This document shows, one piece after another, positions 18,518 to 26,402 of a stretch of DNA of 64,000 bases. A program made the translations under genes and the position numbers. Below the pieces are notes generated by a model. It saw nothing but the letters and a program-made list of their open reading frames with translations. It did no database searches and was not told the origin of the DNA. This stretch comes from Halorubrum salsamenti (GTDB lineage: Archaea > Halobacteriota > Halobacteria > Halobacteriales > Haloferacaceae), in contig NZ_VCNL01000002.1 of NCBI RefSeq assembly GCF_007671685.1, forward strand, positions 620,001 through 684,000, written 5' to 3'. Each line of letters starts with the position of its first letter. Within the stretch, counting starts at the first letter, position 1.

Positions 18518-19279
18518 TTATCCGTCGAACGTCCACTGCCGGAGGGCCTGTCGCACGAAGTCGCTCTCGACGGCGCGGAAGTGGTTGTCCGAGCCGTCGT
18601 GGTCGCCGAACGCCCAGTCGCGGACGACGACGACCGGGGTGCCGCCCGCGCCTTCACCGGCGACGAGGTTGGCGGCCGACGCGAGCTCGTCGATCACGTT
18701 CTGGACGGTGACGCCCATCTCGCGGCCGTCGCGGTCGCGTTCGCCGCGCCAGTCGCGGCTGGCGGGCATCCCGGCCCAGCCGATCGCGACCCCGCGCTGA
18801 CCGTGTCTGAAGGGGCGCCCGCAGGTGTCGCTGACGACGACGCGGTCGGCCGCGAGCCCCTCGCGGATGCGGTCCGCGCTCTCGGAGGGGCGCTCCGGGA
18901 GCAACAGCAGGTCGCCGTCGGGGACGTTCGACCGGTCGATCCCGGCGTTGACGCCGATGTGGCCGAAGCGGGTCGCCGTCAGGAGGAACGGCGCCTCCAT
19001 GATCAGCTCCGTCGACTCCTCGATGACGGCCTGCGCGAAGCGCGGGTCCTTCTCCTCGCCGGCGATCGCCGCGAGCCGGTCGGCGACCTCCTCCGCGCGG
19101 GGGCTCGCCGGGAAGTCCGAGAGATCGAAGGCGCGTCCCTCCGCCTTGGAGACGACGGTGCTGGCGACGACGACCACGTCGTCCGCGCGGAGGTCGACGC
19201 GTTCGCCGATCATGGCCGCCAGATCGTCTCCTTCCCGGATCTCCGGGAGGTCCGGGACGGGGAACAGCTCCATGTGCAA
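18518..19279 (-). CDS. cofE: Coenzyme F420-0:L-glutamate ligase
   Basis: 253 residues. Typical CofE features: LPEIREGDDLAAMI at the start, DDVVVVASTVVSKAEGRA with the conserved KxEGR, IGVNAGIDRSNV, VVSDTCGRPFRHGQRGVAIG and IDELASAANLV. Adds glutamates to F420-0 with GTP. The start could be the first Met at 19279 or the third codon (19273). First gene of a two-gene operon with the Mer-like oxidoreductase. The upstream region abuts repeat copy B. Confidence 0.93.
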   Translation of the reverse strand: MHMELFPVPDLPEIREGDDLAAMIGERVDLRADDVVVVASTVVSKAEGRAFDLSDFPASPRAEEVADRLAAIAGEEKDPRFAQAVIEESTELIMEAPFLLTATRFGHIGVNAGIDRSNVPDGDLLLLPERPSESADRIREGLAADRVVVSDTCGRPFRHGQRGVAIGWAGMPASRDWRGERDRDGREMGVTVQNVIDELASAANLVAGEGAGGTPVVVVRDWAFGDHDGSDNHFRAVESDFVRQALRQWTFDG

Positions 19280-19381
19280 ACCTGCGTGGCGGTGAGGAAA
19301 AACCCCGCCGGTACCGGGTCGGTTTGACGGTATCGGGATTCAGGAGCGGGGCGGTGAGTTCATCGCGGTTGGCGGCGACGA

Positions 19382-19575
19382 TCGCTTATAAACGTAGTGC
19401 GGTGGCGCGTGCCTGCGAGCGGCCGCCATCGGCGGCCGCGAGGAGCACGCGCGAGGGACGCGGCGACCGGAGCGAAGCGGAGGGAGCCGCGAGGTTGGGG
19501 AGGTGTGAGGCCGCGGTGCGGGCTGGGGCTTTGGCGGTGTTCATCGTCGATCACCACCCGCCGACTTATAGACGA
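19382..19575 (+). repeat. Dispersed structured intergenic element, copy B (short form)
   Basis: About 190 bases between the divergent cofE and tsr3 genes. It opens with CTTATAAAC at 19385, then GCGGTGGCGCGTGCC. Outer stem GCGCGTGC/GCACGCGC encloses the perfect inner stem GCGGCCGCC (19419-19427) / GGCGGCCGC (19431-19439). The shared 20-base core GAGGTTGGGGAGGTGTGAGG is at 19491-19510, and the GGGGCTTTGG motif follows near 19527-19536. The long internal stem present in copies A, D and E is missing. A CTTATAG box near 19565 marks the far end. Confidence 0.8.
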
Positions 19576-19616
19576 GTGGCTGGAGCTTTCGCAGTGTACC
19601 CTTCCGCTCCGCACAC

Positions 19617-19624
19617 CTTATAAA
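19617..19624 (+). promoter_or_regulatory. TATA box deciding the tsr3 start
   Basis: CTTATAAA centred about 26 bases before the GTG at 19646. This makes the GTG the expected leaderless start and rules out upstream in-frame starts inside repeat copy B. Confidence 0.75.
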
Positions 19625-19645
19625 CAAACCCGCCAATTTCGTACT

Positions 19646-20149
19646 GTGGACCTGCACGTCCGGTACGAGGGCGACGACGACCCCGACAAGTGCACGGCCC
19701 GGAAGCTCGCGCGGTTCGACCTCGCGGAGCTCCACCGCTCCGACCGCGCCACGCCGTACGGCGTCGTGCTCAATCCCCACGCCGAGCGCGCGCTCTCGCC
19801 CGCGGACGCCGACCTCGCCGCCGACAACGCCTTGGTCGCGCTCGACTGCTCGTGGGAGTCGGCCGGCGAGAAGCAGTTCAGCCTCCCCGGCGAACACCGC
19901 GCGCTCCCGTACCTCGTCGCCGCCAACCCCGTGAACTTCGGGCGCCCGATGCAACTCACCACCGTCGAGGCGTTCGCGGCCGCGCTCGCGGTCCTCGGCG
20001 AGCCCGACCACGCCGAGCGGATCATGGCGAAGTTCACGTGGGGCGAGACGTTCCTCGAACTCAACGAGGAGCCGCTTCGGCGGTACGCAGCCTGCGAGGA
20101 CTCGTCCGAGATCGTCGCGATCCAACAGGAGTACCTCGACCGGGAGTAG
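19646..20149 (+). CDS. tsr3: Tsr3-type rRNA aminocarboxypropyltransferase (DUF367)
   Basis: 167 residues from a GTG start ([20 protein letters not shown]). Family motifs are [55 protein letters not shown] and [19 protein letters not shown]. Tsr3 transfers the aminocarboxypropyl group of SAM to a modified uridine in small-subunit rRNA during late ribosome maturation. Length is normal for archaea. The in-frame open stretch upstream is repeat-derived and not part of the protein. Confidence 0.9.
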   Translation: MDLHVRYEGDDDPDKCTARKLARFDLAELHRSDRATPYGVVLNPHAERALSPADADLAADNALVALDCSWESAGEKQFSLPGEHRALPYLVAANPVNFGRPMQLTTVEAFAAALAVLGEPDHAERIMAKFTWGETFLELNEEPLRRYAACEDSSEIVAIQQEYLDRE

Positions 20150-20208
20150 TCGGGCGCCGACTGCGAACGCGGCAAGCCTTTTGGACGAGTCGGTCGTATT
20201 ACACGACG

Positions 20209-20682
20209 ATGGTATCCACAGGCGACGCCGCACCCACGTTCACCGCGACGGTCGGCACGAGCGACCACGAACCGTTCGACCTCGACGACCACATCGGCGA
20301 CGGGCCGGTCGTGCTCGCCTTCTTCCCGGGCGCGTTCACGCCCCCGTGCACGAACGAGATGGTGGCGTTACAGGAGCGCGCCGCCGCGTTCGACGACGCG
20401 GGCGCGACGCTGTTCGGCGTCAGCGCCGACTCCCCGTTCTCGCAGGGCGCGTTCCGCGAGGAGCACGGGATCGAGTTCGACCTCGTGAGCGACACGGCCG
20501 CCGACGCGATCCGGGCGTACGGGCTGGAGATGGACATCGCCGATCTGGGCCTTTACGGGATCGCCAACCGTGCCGTGTTCGTGATCGACGACGACGGCGA
20601 GGTCGTCTACGACTGGGTGGCCGACGACCCGACCAACGAGCCGGACTACGACGCCGTCCTCGACGCGGTCGAAAGCGCGTAG
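20209..20682 (+). CDS. Peroxiredoxin (AhpC/TSA, BCP-like, one cysteine)
   Basis: 157 residues from ATG 20209. Peroxidatic motif PGAFTPPCTNEM with Pro40, Thr44 and Cys47. No second cysteine occurs anywhere in the chain, so it must use an external thiol or act as a 1-Cys enzyme. Reduces peroxides. A TATA-like stretch (TCGTATTAC, about 20193-20201) lies just before the start. An antioxidant gene of this sort is standard in aerobic haloarchaea. Confidence 0.9.
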   Translation: MVSTGDAAPTFTATVGTSDHEPFDLDDHIGDGPVVLAFFPGAFTPPCTNEMVALQERAAAFDDAGATLFGVSADSPFSQGAFREEHGIEFDLVSDTAADAIRAYGLEMDIADLGLYGIANRAVFVIDDDGEVVYDWVADDPTNEPDYDAVLDAVESA

Positions 20683-20702
20683 GACGCAACTGGCAGGTGT
20701 TC

Positions 20703-20767
20703 TTTATAAGCAGTTGACCGCGATCGGGTAGCGGGCTCTTCCGAGGCTCTCGCTGTCAGCTTATAAA
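20703..20767. repeat. Inverted TTTATAAGC pair, possible minimal relic of the repeat family
   Basis: TTTATAAGC at 20703-20711 and its exact reverse complement GCTTATAAA at 20759-20767, 47 bases apart, in the gap between the converging peroxiredoxin and DUF5518-like genes. The right border (CTTATAAATAGCCG) equals the right border of copy D. Could be paired TATA boxes or the solo ends of a deleted element. Confidence 0.45.
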
Positions 20768-20830
20768 TAGCCGTTACGGAGAACACACTCACCAACCTCG
20801 CCGGTCCGTCCAACCTCGGAGAAAACGGTC

Positions 20831-21193
20831 TCAGTCCCCGAGTACGCCGCCGATCGCGCCCGCGAGCGCCGAGTCGATCGCGAACAGGAGCGTCAGGAGC
20901 AGTCCGACGACCAGCACGCCGGCGCCGCCGAGCAGGCTGCCCACCGGTCCCCCGACGAGCCCCACGAGCCCGCCGAACGCGGCCAGCAGCAGGGTGACGA
21001 CGATTCCGCTCACCGACCCGGCGAGCAGGCCGTGCCACGTCCCCGAGAGCAGCCCGCCGCCGGCGACGTAGCCGGCGACGAACCCTCCGATCAACCCCGC
21101 ACCGATGTGGCCGACGACCGGGACGAACGTCGCGAGGAGCCCGGCGATCAACATCACGATGAACCCGTAGCCGACGGCGCGCCAATCGGTCAT
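20831..21193 (-). CDS. DUF5518-like membrane protein
   Basis: 120 residues from the ATG at 21193 (MTDWRAVGYGFIVMLIAGLL). Four hydrophobic, glycine-rich segments; GHIGAGLIGGFVAGYVAGGG is the sort of sequence seen in the haloarchaeal DUF5518 family. Longer in-frame extension upstream would overlap the next gene on the other strand and is rejected. Function unknown. Confidence 0.7.
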   Translation of the reverse strand: MTDWRAVGYGFIVMLIAGLLATFVPVVGHIGAGLIGGFVAGYVAGGGLLSGTWHGLLAGSVSGIVVTLLLAAFGGLVGLVGGPVGSLLGGAGVLVVGLLLTLLFAIDSALAGAIGGVLGD

Positions 21194-21344
21194 ACGCACC
21201 GTACCCGGTCGCGAGATAAATACTCGCCGCCGCATCCGTTCACGTCGCTGCCGTCCGGACGCGACGGGGGGAGAGCCGACGCCGGCCACTTCCCGACCGG
21301 CGTGGCGACCGGAATTTAAGCCCTCACCGGCCCAACGAGTGTCC

Positions 21345-22373
21345 ATGCCCTCCGAGTCCGGCGCGTCGATCGACGGGATGCAGTCGCCGGGGGACCGAGA
21401 GCGCGGCGCGGACTCCGAGACCGATTCCGCCGCGGCCCTCGACTCCCATTCCGCCGCGGCTCCCGATTCCGACACCGGGCCCGACACGGCTCCCGTCGAG
21501 TGGGGACCGGTCCGTTTCGAGCGCCTGCGGTCGCTGGCGCTCGGCGCGAGCGTGACCGCGGGCGGACTCGTCCTCGCGGCGCTGCTGTTCGTCGCCGTCG
21601 GGATCGGCGCCTCACTGCTCGGCGGTGGCGGACCGCCCGCGTCGACGTGGGCGGTGGCCGTCATCCTCCTCGTCGGCGGTCCGATGTCGCTGCTCTACTG
21701 GCTCGTGGCGTACGACCGAACCTCCCCGGAGCGCCGCCGCGAACTCCTGTCGCAGTTCGGCGACTACTCGTTCGACCCCTCGCAGTTTCGGCTCGGCTGG
21801 ACCGTCGCCGGGGCGGGGGCCGTGTTCGCGGGCGCCGCGGCGGCGGTCGGCCCCGGATCGCTCTCGGCCGCGCCGTCGCTGCTCTCGGGATTCGCTCCGC
21901 TGCTCGTCTCGTTCATCGCGTTTCTCCCGGTGATCGCGGGCTCGCGGGGGACCGACCTGCGGCTCGATCCGGCCGCCGAGACTATCGAGCGGACCTCCCG
22001 GAGCCACGACCGGACGCGCTCGGACGACCTCGGGTCCGCGATCCGGACGCGCCGGATCGACCTCCCGTGGGCGACCGTGTTCCTGCTCGCGTACCGCGGG
22101 AACGCCTGGTACCGGTCGACGCCGTGGCTGTTCGTCCCGACCGACCTCGCCGACGAGGTCGAGCGGGGGCTGGACGCGGCGCTCGCGCGAAGCGACGGAC
22201 CAGACCGAGCCAGCGTCCCGGAGCGCGCCATCCTCGCGATCGCGGGATCCGCCTCGCTCGTCGTCGGCCTCGCGATGGCGCTCGCGGCCGGCGAGCCGGC
22301 GGCCGGCGCGCTGTTGGCGCTGCTGACGGCCCCGTTCAGCCTGCTCTTCCTCGCGCTCGCGGCCCGGCTGTGA
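21345..22373 (+). CDS. Membrane protein with acidic N-terminal tail
   Basis: 342 residues from ATG 21345 (a GTG two codons earlier is possible). An acidic low-complexity tail (about 1-50), paired hydrophobic segments near 65-90 and 100-115 and again at 150-200, a soluble stretch with a PH-like look (AETIERTSRSHDRTR, FVPTDLADEVERGL), then two final membrane segments. It resembles in layout the frameshifted gene at 10027. Not recognised by name. A TTTAAG box at 21314-21319 suggests a leaderless start. Confidence 0.72.
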   Translation: MPSESGASIDGMQSPGDRERGADSETDSAAALDSHSAAAPDSDTGPDTAPVEWGPVRFERLRSLALGASVTAGGLVLAALLFVAVGIGASLLGGGGPPASTWAVAVILLVGGPMSLLYWLVAYDRTSPERRRELLSQFGDYSFDPSQFRLGWTVAGAGAVFAGAAAAVGPGSLSAAPSLLSGFAPLLVSFIAFLPVIAGSRGTDLRLDPAAETIERTSRSHDRTRSDDLGSAIRTRRIDLPWATVFLLAYRGNAWYRSTPWLFVPTDLADEVERGLDAALARSDGPDRASVPERAILAIAGSASLVVGLAMALAAGEPAAGALLALLTAPFSLLFLALAARL

Positions 22374-22466
22374 CCCCTGCCGGAGCGTGGTCGCGGTGGG
22401 CCGTCGACACCGGATGTGCCATTTTCTACCACGCGACTCATATACTCGGGCCTCGTAGGTTCGCCC

Positions 22467-22766
22467 ATGGACCGACAGCGTCTGGAGAAGGCCCTCGAGG
22501 CGGAGTTCGGCGGGACCGAGGCCGAGCGGCGAGCGGTCGCTCGGGCGGCTCGCGACCTCGCCGACTCGGGGAAGCCCTCTCACGACCGGGGACACGCCCT
22601 CACCGTGCCCGGCGTGATCGACCACCTCGGCGACGCGCCGGACGGATCCTCGCTCGTCGAGCGCTGGAACTGGTGGCTGGGCGCGCTCGACGCCGCCTAC
22701 GGCGGCTACGACTACTTCACCGTGCGGTTCGTTGAGGGCGACGAGGAGGCGGGACTCCGGCGGTAG
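22467..22766 (+). CDS. Small soluble protein, unrecognised
   Basis: 99 residues from ATG 22467 (MDRQRLEKALEAEFGGTEAE). Helical N-terminal half, then LTVPGVIDHLGDAPDGSSLV and a tryptophan-rich WNWWLGALDAAYGGYDYFTV. Probably a haloarchaea-specific conserved protein. TATA-like CATATACTC lies about 25 bases upstream. No function assigned. Confidence 0.7.
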   Translation: MDRQRLEKALEAEFGGTEAERRAVARAARDLADSGKPSHDRGHALTVPGVIDHLGDAPDGSSLVERWNWWLGALDAAYGGYDYFTVRFVEGDEEAGLRR

Positions 22767-22845
22767 GCGGCGGCGAGACCTCGGTTCGTTCCCACGCTCG
22801 CACCGCCAACGCCTCCACTTTCACTTTCACTCCGCGCATGGCTCG

Positions 22846-22852
22846 CTTATAC
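22846..22852 (+). promoter_or_regulatory. TATA box of a 58-residue gene
   Basis: CTTATAC ends 25 bases before the ATG at 22878, the usual spacing for leaderless haloarchaeal mRNAs, and supports the small downstream gene. Confidence 0.55.
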
Positions 22853-22877
22853 GGGCGTTCCGACCCTCGTTGGAGAT

Positions 22878-23054
22878 ATGAGCGCGACGAGCCACGATCA
22901 ACCGCGGTACGCGACGCCGACTCGCGTCGACATCACTGAGTGCAAAACCGATCGGATCGCCGACCGCGCACGCCTGAACCGCGTGCAGGGCAGTGAGGTC
23001 CATCTCGAACGCCGCGGCGGGCGCACGTTCCTCGTGACGACCCCCGCCGAGTGA
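22878..23054 (+). CDS. 58-residue protein, unrecognised
   Basis: A short frame from ATG to TGA with haloarchaeal codon use (third-position C/G) and a well-placed TATA box. The protein starts MSATSHDQPRYATPTRVDIT and ends RRGGRTFLVTTPAE; it has one cysteine and a basic, arginine-rich second half. It converges on the GAPDH gene with a 24-base gap. Too short for most automatic calls; function unknown. Confidence 0.6.
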   Translation: MSATSHDQPRYATPTRVDITECKTDRIADRARLNRVQGSEVHLERRGGRTFLVTTPAE

Positions 23055-23078
23055 GGCGGGGGCTGGCGGGGGACCGAG

Positions 23079-24143
23079 TCAGTCGTCAGCGGCGACCTGG
23101 TCACGGGCGGATCCGTCGTCGGACAGCAGGCTGTCGAGCCCGACGCCGAGCGCCTCGTTCGTCCGCGCCACCGATTCCCCTCTGGAGACGTCGGTCGCCA
23201 GCGTGCGAACCGCGTCGACGTTTTCCGGGACCACGTCCGCCTCTTGGTGGACGTTCTGGAACAGGTACAGGTCTCGTCCTTCGACGCTTATCGACTCCTC
23301 CCAGATGCAGTTCTCCCAGAGATCACCGCGGGGACGCCCCACGTCGGCCGCGTAATCTTTCAGGGCTCCAGCGCCGTCGATGCCGGCGTGTTCGGGGATC
23401 AGAAACAGCCGCGTCTCCGCGCGGAACAGCTCCCGGACCTCCGCCGTGGTCGGCGCCTCCTCGAGCGTGACGTTGACGCTGTGAGTGTGCATGGCGGTGA
23501 CCGGTGCCTTCAGCGCGGCCGTGTCGATATCGATCTCGGGGAGAATCGCGTTCACGTCAGGCCCGTGGTGAGAGGGGACCGTCTTCGGATCCGGGACCAC
23601 GTCGTTTATCGGGCCGCGGTCGGTCTCGCTCGGGTCGCCGCCCCGACGAACGAGGGTCACGCGGGCCTTCTCGACGCCGTACGCCTCGTCGAGCGGAGCG
23701 AGGAGCCGCGAGAGCCCGGTCGTGTTACAGGAGACGACGCGAAGCGAGCCGACGTCGCCGATCTCCCCGCTAGCGCGGGCGTTGAAGGAGGCGTCCGCGA
23801 TCGCGGCGTCCTCGCCGCCCTGATAGATCGCGGGGGTGTCGTGTGCCTCGTAGGTCGGTTGGTTGCGCTCGCCGATCCCGGCCGGCGCGCAGTCGACGAT
23901 CACGTCGACGGCATCGAGCAGGTCACCGAGGGTCCCCGCGACGCCGAGGCCGGCGTCCTCGAACGCGGCGGCTCGCTCGTCGATCGCCGCGTACAGGTCG
24001 TAGCCGCGACGGATCGCGGCCTCGGCGACGTAGTCCGGGCTGGTCTTCGTTACGCCGACGAGTTCCATATCGGGCTGGGCCGCGACCGCGTCCGCGACGC
24101 GTTTCCCGATCGTCCCGTACCCGTTGACGCCCACACGTATCAT
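23079..24143 (-). CDS. gapB: Type II glyceraldehyde-3-phosphate dehydrogenase
   Basis: 354 residues from the ATG at 24143 ([20 protein letters not shown], Rossmann motif GYGTIG). The archaeal-type active site VVSCNTTG has Cys139. [20 protein letters not shown] and HTHSVNV are also typical of the archaeal enzyme, which is distinct from bacterial Gap. In haloarchaea this enzyme works in gluconeogenesis. A TrmB-like site upstream (24200-24215) fits control by carbon source. Confidence 0.94.
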   Translation of the reverse strand: MIRVGVNGYGTIGKRVADAVAAQPDMELVGVTKTSPDYVAEAAIRRGYDLYAAIDERAAAFEDAGLGVAGTLGDLLDAVDVIVDCAPAGIGERNQPTYEAHDTPAIYQGGEDAAIADASFNARASGEIGDVGSLRVVSCNTTGLSRLLAPLDEAYGVEKARVTLVRRGGDPSETDRGPINDVVPDPKTVPSHHGPDVNAILPEIDIDTAALKAPVTAMHTHSVNVTLEEAPTTAEVRELFRAETRLFLIPEHAGIDGAGALKDYAADVGRPRGDLWENCIWEESISVEGRDLYLFQNVHQEADVVPENVDAVRTLATDVSRGESVARTNEALGVGLDSLLSDDGSARDQVAADD

Positions 24144-24199
24144 GGATCCCGGTCGCTCGGGGAACAGCATAATCTTTTCGAGTGATGCAATAAGAAATT

Positions 24200-24215
24200 A
24201 ACTACGCCGAGAGTA
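24200..24215 (-). promoter_or_regulatory. TrmB-like operator upstream of GAPDH
   Basis: AACT-N7-GAGTA, one mismatch from the TACT-N7/8-GAGTA motif reported for the haloarchaeal sugar regulator TrmB. It lies 57-72 bases before the gapB start, just upstream of a TATA-like AGATTAT near 24170, the position expected for an activator. It overlaps one arm of AATTAAC (24196-24202) / GTTAATT (24224-24230). Confidence 0.5.
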
Positions 24216-24321
24216 ATCTGTCGGTTAATTCGCGCGCCGCAAAGATGAAACTGAATTTCGAAATGGAGTAAATCGATCGGCGATGGGAAGGACTAACGCC
24301 CGTCGTCGCCGATCGGAGGGT

Positions 24322-25272
24322 ATGTCGAGCGATCTTTCGGACGCCGCCGAGACCGCCGTCGAGCAGTGCCTGCGCGTCGCCCCCGAGGAGTCCGTGGTCG
24401 TCGTCACCGACGACAAGCGCGAACGCATCGGCGAGGCGCTCTACGAGGCCGCGAGCGCCGTCACCGACGACGCGACGATACTCCGGTACCCGCCGGCCGA
24501 TCAGCACGGCACCGAGCCGCCCGCGCCGGTCGCGGCCGCGATGGCCGAGAGCGACGCCTTCCTCGCACCGACGACGAAGAGCCTGAGTCACACCCGTGCC
24601 CGCGGGAGCGCCTGCGACGCCGGAGCGCGCGGCGCGACGCTCCCCGGGATCACGGAGCCCGTGTTCACCACCGGGCTCGACGCCGACTACGCCGCGATCG
24701 ACGCCGCCTGCGACGACGTGCTCGCACAGGTCGTCGACGCCGACGAGGTCCGGGTGACCTCGCCCGCGGGCACCGACATCGCGTTCGGGATCGGCGACCG
24801 CGAGTGGCTCGCCGACACTGGGATGGTCCACGAGCCCGGCGACTTCTCGAACCTGCCGGCCGGCGAGGTGTTCGTCGCGCCCGAGACCGCGACCGGCACC
24901 TACGTCGTCGACGGGACGATGATGCCACACGGCCTGCTCGGCGAGGGGCGTGAGCTGACGTTCGAGGTCGAGGACGGGCTCGTCACCTCGGTCAGCGACG
25001 ACGCGGTCCGCGAGGAGCTCGAGACCGCCGCCGAATCGGTCGGCGACGCCGCGTACAACCTCGCGGAGCTGGGGATCGGGACCAACGTCGGCGTCGACGA
25101 GCTGGTCGGCTCCGTCCTCTTAGACGAGAAGGCGGGCGGCACGGTCCACGTCGCGATCGGCGATAACGCCGGGATCGGCGGGGAGACCGACGCACCCGTC
25201 CACCTCGACGGAATCCTCCGGAACCCGACCGTCTACGCCGACGGCGAGGAGATCGAACTGCCGAGCGCGTAG
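24322..25272 (+). CDS. Aminopeptidase, M29 (AmpS-like) family
   Basis: 316 residues from ATG 24322 (MSSDLSDAAETAVEQCLRVA). The C-terminal pattern NLAELGIGTNVGVDELVGSV, then LLDEKAGGTVHVAIGDN and HLDGIL, carries the metal ligands of M29 metalloaminopeptidases (E, DEK, H, D). Shorter than bacterial M29 proteins (about 370-410), as in haloarchaeal members of COG2309. Removes N-terminal residues from peptides. Divergent from gapB. Confidence 0.83.
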   Translation: MSSDLSDAAETAVEQCLRVAPEESVVVVTDDKRERIGEALYEAASAVTDDATILRYPPADQHGTEPPAPVAAAMAESDAFLAPTTKSLSHTRARGSACDAGARGATLPGITEPVFTTGLDADYAAIDAACDDVLAQVVDADEVRVTSPAGTDIAFGIGDREWLADTGMVHEPGDFSNLPAGEVFVAPETATGTYVVDGTMMPHGLLGEGRELTFEVEDGLVTSVSDDAVREELETAAESVGDAAYNLAELGIGTNVGVDELVGSVLLDEKAGGTVHVAIGDNAGIGGETDAPVHLDGILRNPTVYADGEEIELPSA

Positions 25273-25303
25273 AGCGGGCGCTCAGACCGAAGGCGAGTGT
25301 TCA

Positions 25304-25343
25304 TTTATAAGTAAACGAGACGGTTGGATCAACTACTTATAAA
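25304..25343. repeat. Inverted TTTATAAGT pair
   Basis: TTTATAAGT (25304-25312) and its exact complement ACTTATAAA (25335-25343), separated by 22 bases, between the converging aminopeptidase and beta-propeller genes. The boxes match the borders of copies A and E. There is no gene start nearby that would need a TATA box. Confidence 0.45.
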
Positions 25344-25361
25344 GACCCGAAACGCAATTCG

Positions 25362-26273
25362 TCACTCCACGACCGCGAGCGCGACGCTCGCGACCCCCCG
25401 CACGCCGACGACCTGGTGGCGCCAGCCGTCGCCGGCGTCGACGCAGAGCGTGCCGACGTCGGTCACGGCCACCGACACGCCGGGACCGTAGCCGAGCGCG
25501 ACCGGCTCCTCGTCGACCGGGAGGTCCGCCACGGTCCACGTCTCGCCGTCCCACTCGGCGCCGTCGTCCGCGTGGACGAACAGGTCGCCGTCGATGACCG
25601 CCATCGCGTGCCCATCGCCGTCGGCGGCGACCGCGGTGGCGTCGCCCTCCAGCGCCGTCATCCAGCCGTTTCCCAGCCAGTAGGCGCCCGAGCCGGTCGC
25701 CGCGAGGGGCATCCCCGCTCCCGCCACGTCGCGGGCGTCGTCGAGGCCGACCGCGGTGAGCGCGCGGGTCGCACCCGCGCTATCGCCTCCGGTGACCCGG
25801 TGGACCCCGTCGCCAGCGGCGACGAGGGGACCGTCGATCGCGCGCGGGTCCGACACGGTCCCGACCGAGGTCGTCGTCGGCTCTGATCCCTCGTCATCGA
25901 CCGCGATCCGGTCGATCTCACCGTCCTCGCCAGCGACGAGGAACGCGTCGTCGTGGACGCCGACCGCGACGATCGACTTCGAGCCGACGGGGTCGGCCGT
26001 GACGGGCTCGAACTCGGGGTCGTCGCCCACGTCGGCGACGCGCAGGCCGTCCCCGGTCGCTATTCCGACGAGATCCGGGCCGCCGTCGCGAGGGAGGACC
26101 GCCGCGTCGCGGGCGGGGTCGCGCGCGACCATGTCGAACGCGCCGACCTTGTCGGCCGAGAGCGCCACCCGGACGACGCCGCTCTCGGTGGCGACGTACG
26201 CGTCGGTGCGGCCCGCCGTCCCGGCGTACACGCGCTTCTCCTCGATCGAGATGTCGTCTTCGGCGGGTGCCAT
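25362..26273 (-). CDS. Beta-propeller-like protein (HVO_0234-type)
   Basis: 303 residues from the ATG at 26273 (MAPAEDDISIEEKRVYAGTA). Repeated short blades such as AYVATESGVVRVALSADKVG, LVGIATGDGLRVADVG and HAMAVIDGDLFVHAD point to a beta-propeller with no signal peptide. I recall a conserved haloarchaeal family of this kind named after HVO_0234; the match is from memory. It is divergent from the nucleoside-recognition permease. Confidence 0.7.
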   Translation of the reverse strand: MAPAEDDISIEEKRVYAGTAGRTDAYVATESGVVRVALSADKVGAFDMVARDPARDAAVLPRDGGPDLVGIATGDGLRVADVGDDPEFEPVTADPVGSKSIVAVGVHDDAFLVAGEDGEIDRIAVDDEGSEPTTTSVGTVSDPRAIDGPLVAAGDGVHRVTGGDSAGATRALTAVGLDDARDVAGAGMPLAATGSGAYWLGNGWMTALEGDATAVAADGDGHAMAVIDGDLFVHADDGAEWDGETWTVADLPVDEEPVALGYGPGVSVAVTDVGTLCVDAGDGWRHQVVGVRGVASVALAVVE

Positions 26274-26402
26274 TGCCGGTGGTTCGGTCGGGGGTCCCAT
26301 AAGCCCCGCGCGGCGCGACGGCGGGGACGAGAACGGCGAGACGTCACCTCCCGGTCCGCCCCTTCCGACGCTCATTAGGTCGCCGACCTCGTACGGTCGG
26401 TA

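Noticed and set aside
16587-18800. A 737-codon open frame on the plus strand
   Set aside because: It runs antisense through the chemotaxis transducer and the Mer-like gene, is rich in Arg, Asp and Val as expected of a shadow in GC-rich DNA, and shows no domain.
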